Shown: piece after piece, positions 7,712-8,264 of the stretch | Position numbering within the stretch: the first letter of the stretch is position 1 | Layout of the letters: each line of letters opens with the position of its first letter | Assembly (NCBI GenBank): GCA_019239815.1 | Contig: JAFAZL010000669.1 | Coordinates: 1 to 8,264, forward strand | Reading direction: 5' to 3' | Source: Acidobacteriota bacterium | GTDB lineage: Bacteria > Acidobacteriota > Terriglobia > Acidoferrales > UBA7541 | Length of the DNA stretch: 8,264 bases | Notes under the pieces: generated by a model | The model's input: the letters and a program-made list of their open reading frames with translations, nothing else | What the model was told of the DNA's origin: nothing | The model's database searches: none | Position numbers and translations under genes: made by a program

Positions 7712-7716
7712 CCTCC
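7712..7716 (-). promoter_or_regulatory. Ribosome binding site of the phosphodiesterase gene
   Basis: Read on the minus strand, GGAGG lies 8 nt before the ATG at 7703-7701. It favours the upstream start over the internal ATG at 7664, although the signal peptide layout argues the other way. Confidence 0.6.
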
Positions 7717-7888
7717 AGCATCGTTTCACGGATCCTCAACCGGTGCATGACTGCGGTATGAATGCCCGTACGGTGTGCGTCGGCGCCCCTGACATCCGAG
7801 CCCTCAGGCGTCCTTTTAGCCGCAACCCCAGTCAAACCTGATACATCGGCCCTTGCTATCCATGTCACCAAAAACTAGAATCGCCAAC

Positions 7889-7918
7889 TTGAAACCTACC
7901 TACTCAGCCCTAAATAAT
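7889..7918 (+). promoter_or_regulatory. Candidate sigma-70-type promoter for the polyketide synthase gene
   Basis: TTGAAA (7889-7894) and AATAAT (7913-7918) are separated by 18 bp and each matches the housekeeping consensus at 5 of 6 positions. They lie in an AT-richer patch of otherwise GC-rich DNA. Transcription would start near 7925, giving a leader of about 110 nt before the TTG at 8038. This is based on consensus only. Confidence 0.45.
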
Positions 7919-7932
7919 GTACAGTCTAGGGC

Positions 7933-7972
7933 CGGATTCGGTCAGCGAGAGGGCGCTGCCGATCCGAATTTT
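7933..7972 (+). terminator. Terminator-like hairpin in the leader of the polyketide synthase gene (possible attenuator)
   Basis: The arm 7933-7947 (CGGATTCGGTCAGCG) pairs with 7954-7966 (CGCTGCCGATCCG) over 13 base pairs, with two single-T bulges (7938 and 7942) and a 6-nt loop (AGAGGG). AATTTT follows directly at 7967-7972. In the plus direction this resembles an intrinsic terminator; in the minus direction no T-run follows. No plus-strand gene ends nearby, so it more likely acts in the leader of the downstream gene or ends a small RNA. A competing pairing of 7929-7935 (GGGCCGG) with 7981-7988 (CCGGGCCC, one bulged G) is possible and would open the base of the hairpin. Confidence 0.55.
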
Positions 7973-8025
7973 AACCGTCGCCGGGCCCAGCGATGGCGAG
8001 CGTGCACATCTGCGCCGAACGAGAC

Positions 8026-8031
8026 GGGGGA
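8026..8031 (+). promoter_or_regulatory. Probable ribosome binding site of the polyketide synthase gene
   Basis: GGGGGA ends 6 nt before the TTG at 8038. Flanking GAGA (8021-8024) and TCTC (8032-8035) could form a short stem that displays the G-run in its loop. The other in-frame starts, ATG 7993 and GTG 8002, lack a comparable site. Confidence 0.45.
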
Positions 8032-8037
8032 TCTCCT

Positions 8038-8264
8038 TTGAGCACCGAAAACGCATCAGCGGTCGCTTCACTATCGCAAACTGCCGCAGTCAAGCTGCAG
8101 CCGCCGCGTGCCTCGACGCCACATCCGGTCATTCTCGCCACCGCAACCGCCGTCCCGGAGCACCTCATCACTCGCGACGACGTGAAGTACTACATGGGCC
8201 GCGTCTTCGACATCCCAGAGCGCAAGCTCGAAGCCATGATGTCGATCGTCGATAACGCTCAGGT
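8038..8264 (+). CDS. Type III polyketide synthase (chalcone/stilbene synthase-like), N-terminal part, cut by window edge
   Basis: About 75 residues are visible and the frame is open to the right edge. After a low-complexity leader of about 28 residues, the segment PVILATATAVPEHLITRDDV (about 30-49) resembles the first strand and 'GTAxPxH.I.Q/R' region of bacterial type III polyketide synthases. The following FDIPERKLEAMMSIVDNAQV (57-76) resembles the helix leading to the conserved 'xxAgIdxR' segment. These enzymes are soluble thiolase-fold homodimers that extend acyl-CoA starters with malonyl-CoA to make pyrones, resorcinols or similar products. The catalytic Cys-His-Asn lie beyond the window, so activity cannot be judged. 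A related ketoacyl-synthase III is the main alternative. The start is uncertain: TTG 8038 has the best ribosome binding site and gives an MSTE-type N-terminus, while the in-frame ATG 7993 would add 15 residues. Confidence 0.7.
   Translation, partial: MSTENASAVASLSQTAAVKLQPPRASTPHPVILATATAVPEHLITRDDVKYYMGRVFDIPERKLEAMMSIVDNAQ

Larger units (their letters stand above)
7704..8037. other. Divergent intergenic region, no gene seen
   Basis: This is 334 bp between the minus-strand phosphodiesterase gene and the plus-strand polyketide synthase gene. Short reading frames here lack family resemblance and good ribosome binding sites. The region contains a weak bulged hairpin at 7784-7810 followed by TTTT, an AT-richer patch at about 7862-7920 with a promoter-like sequence, and a strong hairpin with a T-run at 7933-7972. 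I found no convincing promoter for the minus-strand gene. Confidence 0.7.

Noticed and set aside
7784..7817. Bulged 7-bp hairpin followed by TTTT on the plus strand
   Set aside because: The stem is short and interrupted with an 11-nt loop, and it is much weaker than the 7933-7972 structure. No transcript is expected to reach it from an upstream plus-strand gene.
6297..7841. A 514-codon plus-strand reading frame antisense to the phosphodiesterase gene
   Set aside because: It is very Arg/Gln/His-rich with no recognisable domain, and the opposite strand encodes a complete NPP active site. This is a typical shadow frame of GC-rich third positions.
7853..8041. Small plus-strand frame (62 codons) in the intergenic region
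   Set aside because: It has no ribosome binding site at its ATG, shows no recognisable family, and its codons run through the terminator-like hairpin.

Overview
The window looks like an ordinary chromosomal stretch of a soil-type Acidobacteriota. The strongest pointer is the left-hand pair: a PadR-family regulator followed by a large MacB/FtsX-type permease with no ATPase beside it. This is the 'acidobacterial duplicated orphan permease' (ADOP) arrangement that is heavily amplified in this phylum. The DNA is GC-rich with GC-rich third codon positions, which explains the many long antisense shadow reading frames. I see no insertion sequence, phage gene, CRISPR array, tRNA or rRNA.

Layout, left to right. 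(1) 1-264, + strand: the 3' part of a PadR regulator cut by the window edge. (2) 322-2985, +: an 887-residue ADOP permease, probably co-transcribed with and controlled by the PadR protein. (3) 3056-3451, +: a small four-helix DoxX-family membrane protein with a GTG start. (4) 3465-4574, -: a secreted alpha/beta hydrolase of the homoserine O-acetyltransferase-like (MetX) group, ending 13 bp from the DoxX gene. (5) 4759-6198, +: a secreted metal-dependent amidohydrolase, divergent from gene 4 across a 184-bp region that carries a 9-bp inverted repeat. (6) 6246-7703, -: a secreted type I phosphodiesterase/nucleotide pyrophosphatase-like enzyme, convergent with gene 5. (7) 7704-8037: a long divergent non-coding region with a promoter-like sequence and a strong terminator-like hairpin. 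(8) 8038-8264+, +: the N-terminal part of what looks like a type III polyketide synthase, running off the right edge.

Functionally, three consecutive genes (4-6) encode enzymes predicted to be exported, each with its own upstream region and alternating orientation. They look like independent scavenging or hydrolytic functions rather than one operon. The right edge probably marks the beginning of a small polyketide locus, of which only the first gene's start is visible.

The least explained feature is the 13-bp hairpin plus T-run at 7933-7972. It sits between divergently oriented genes, where no upstream gene needs a terminator. It is best read as a leader attenuator for the polyketide synthase gene or as the end of a small RNA. 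I do not see evidence for a clearly new multi-gene system in this window.
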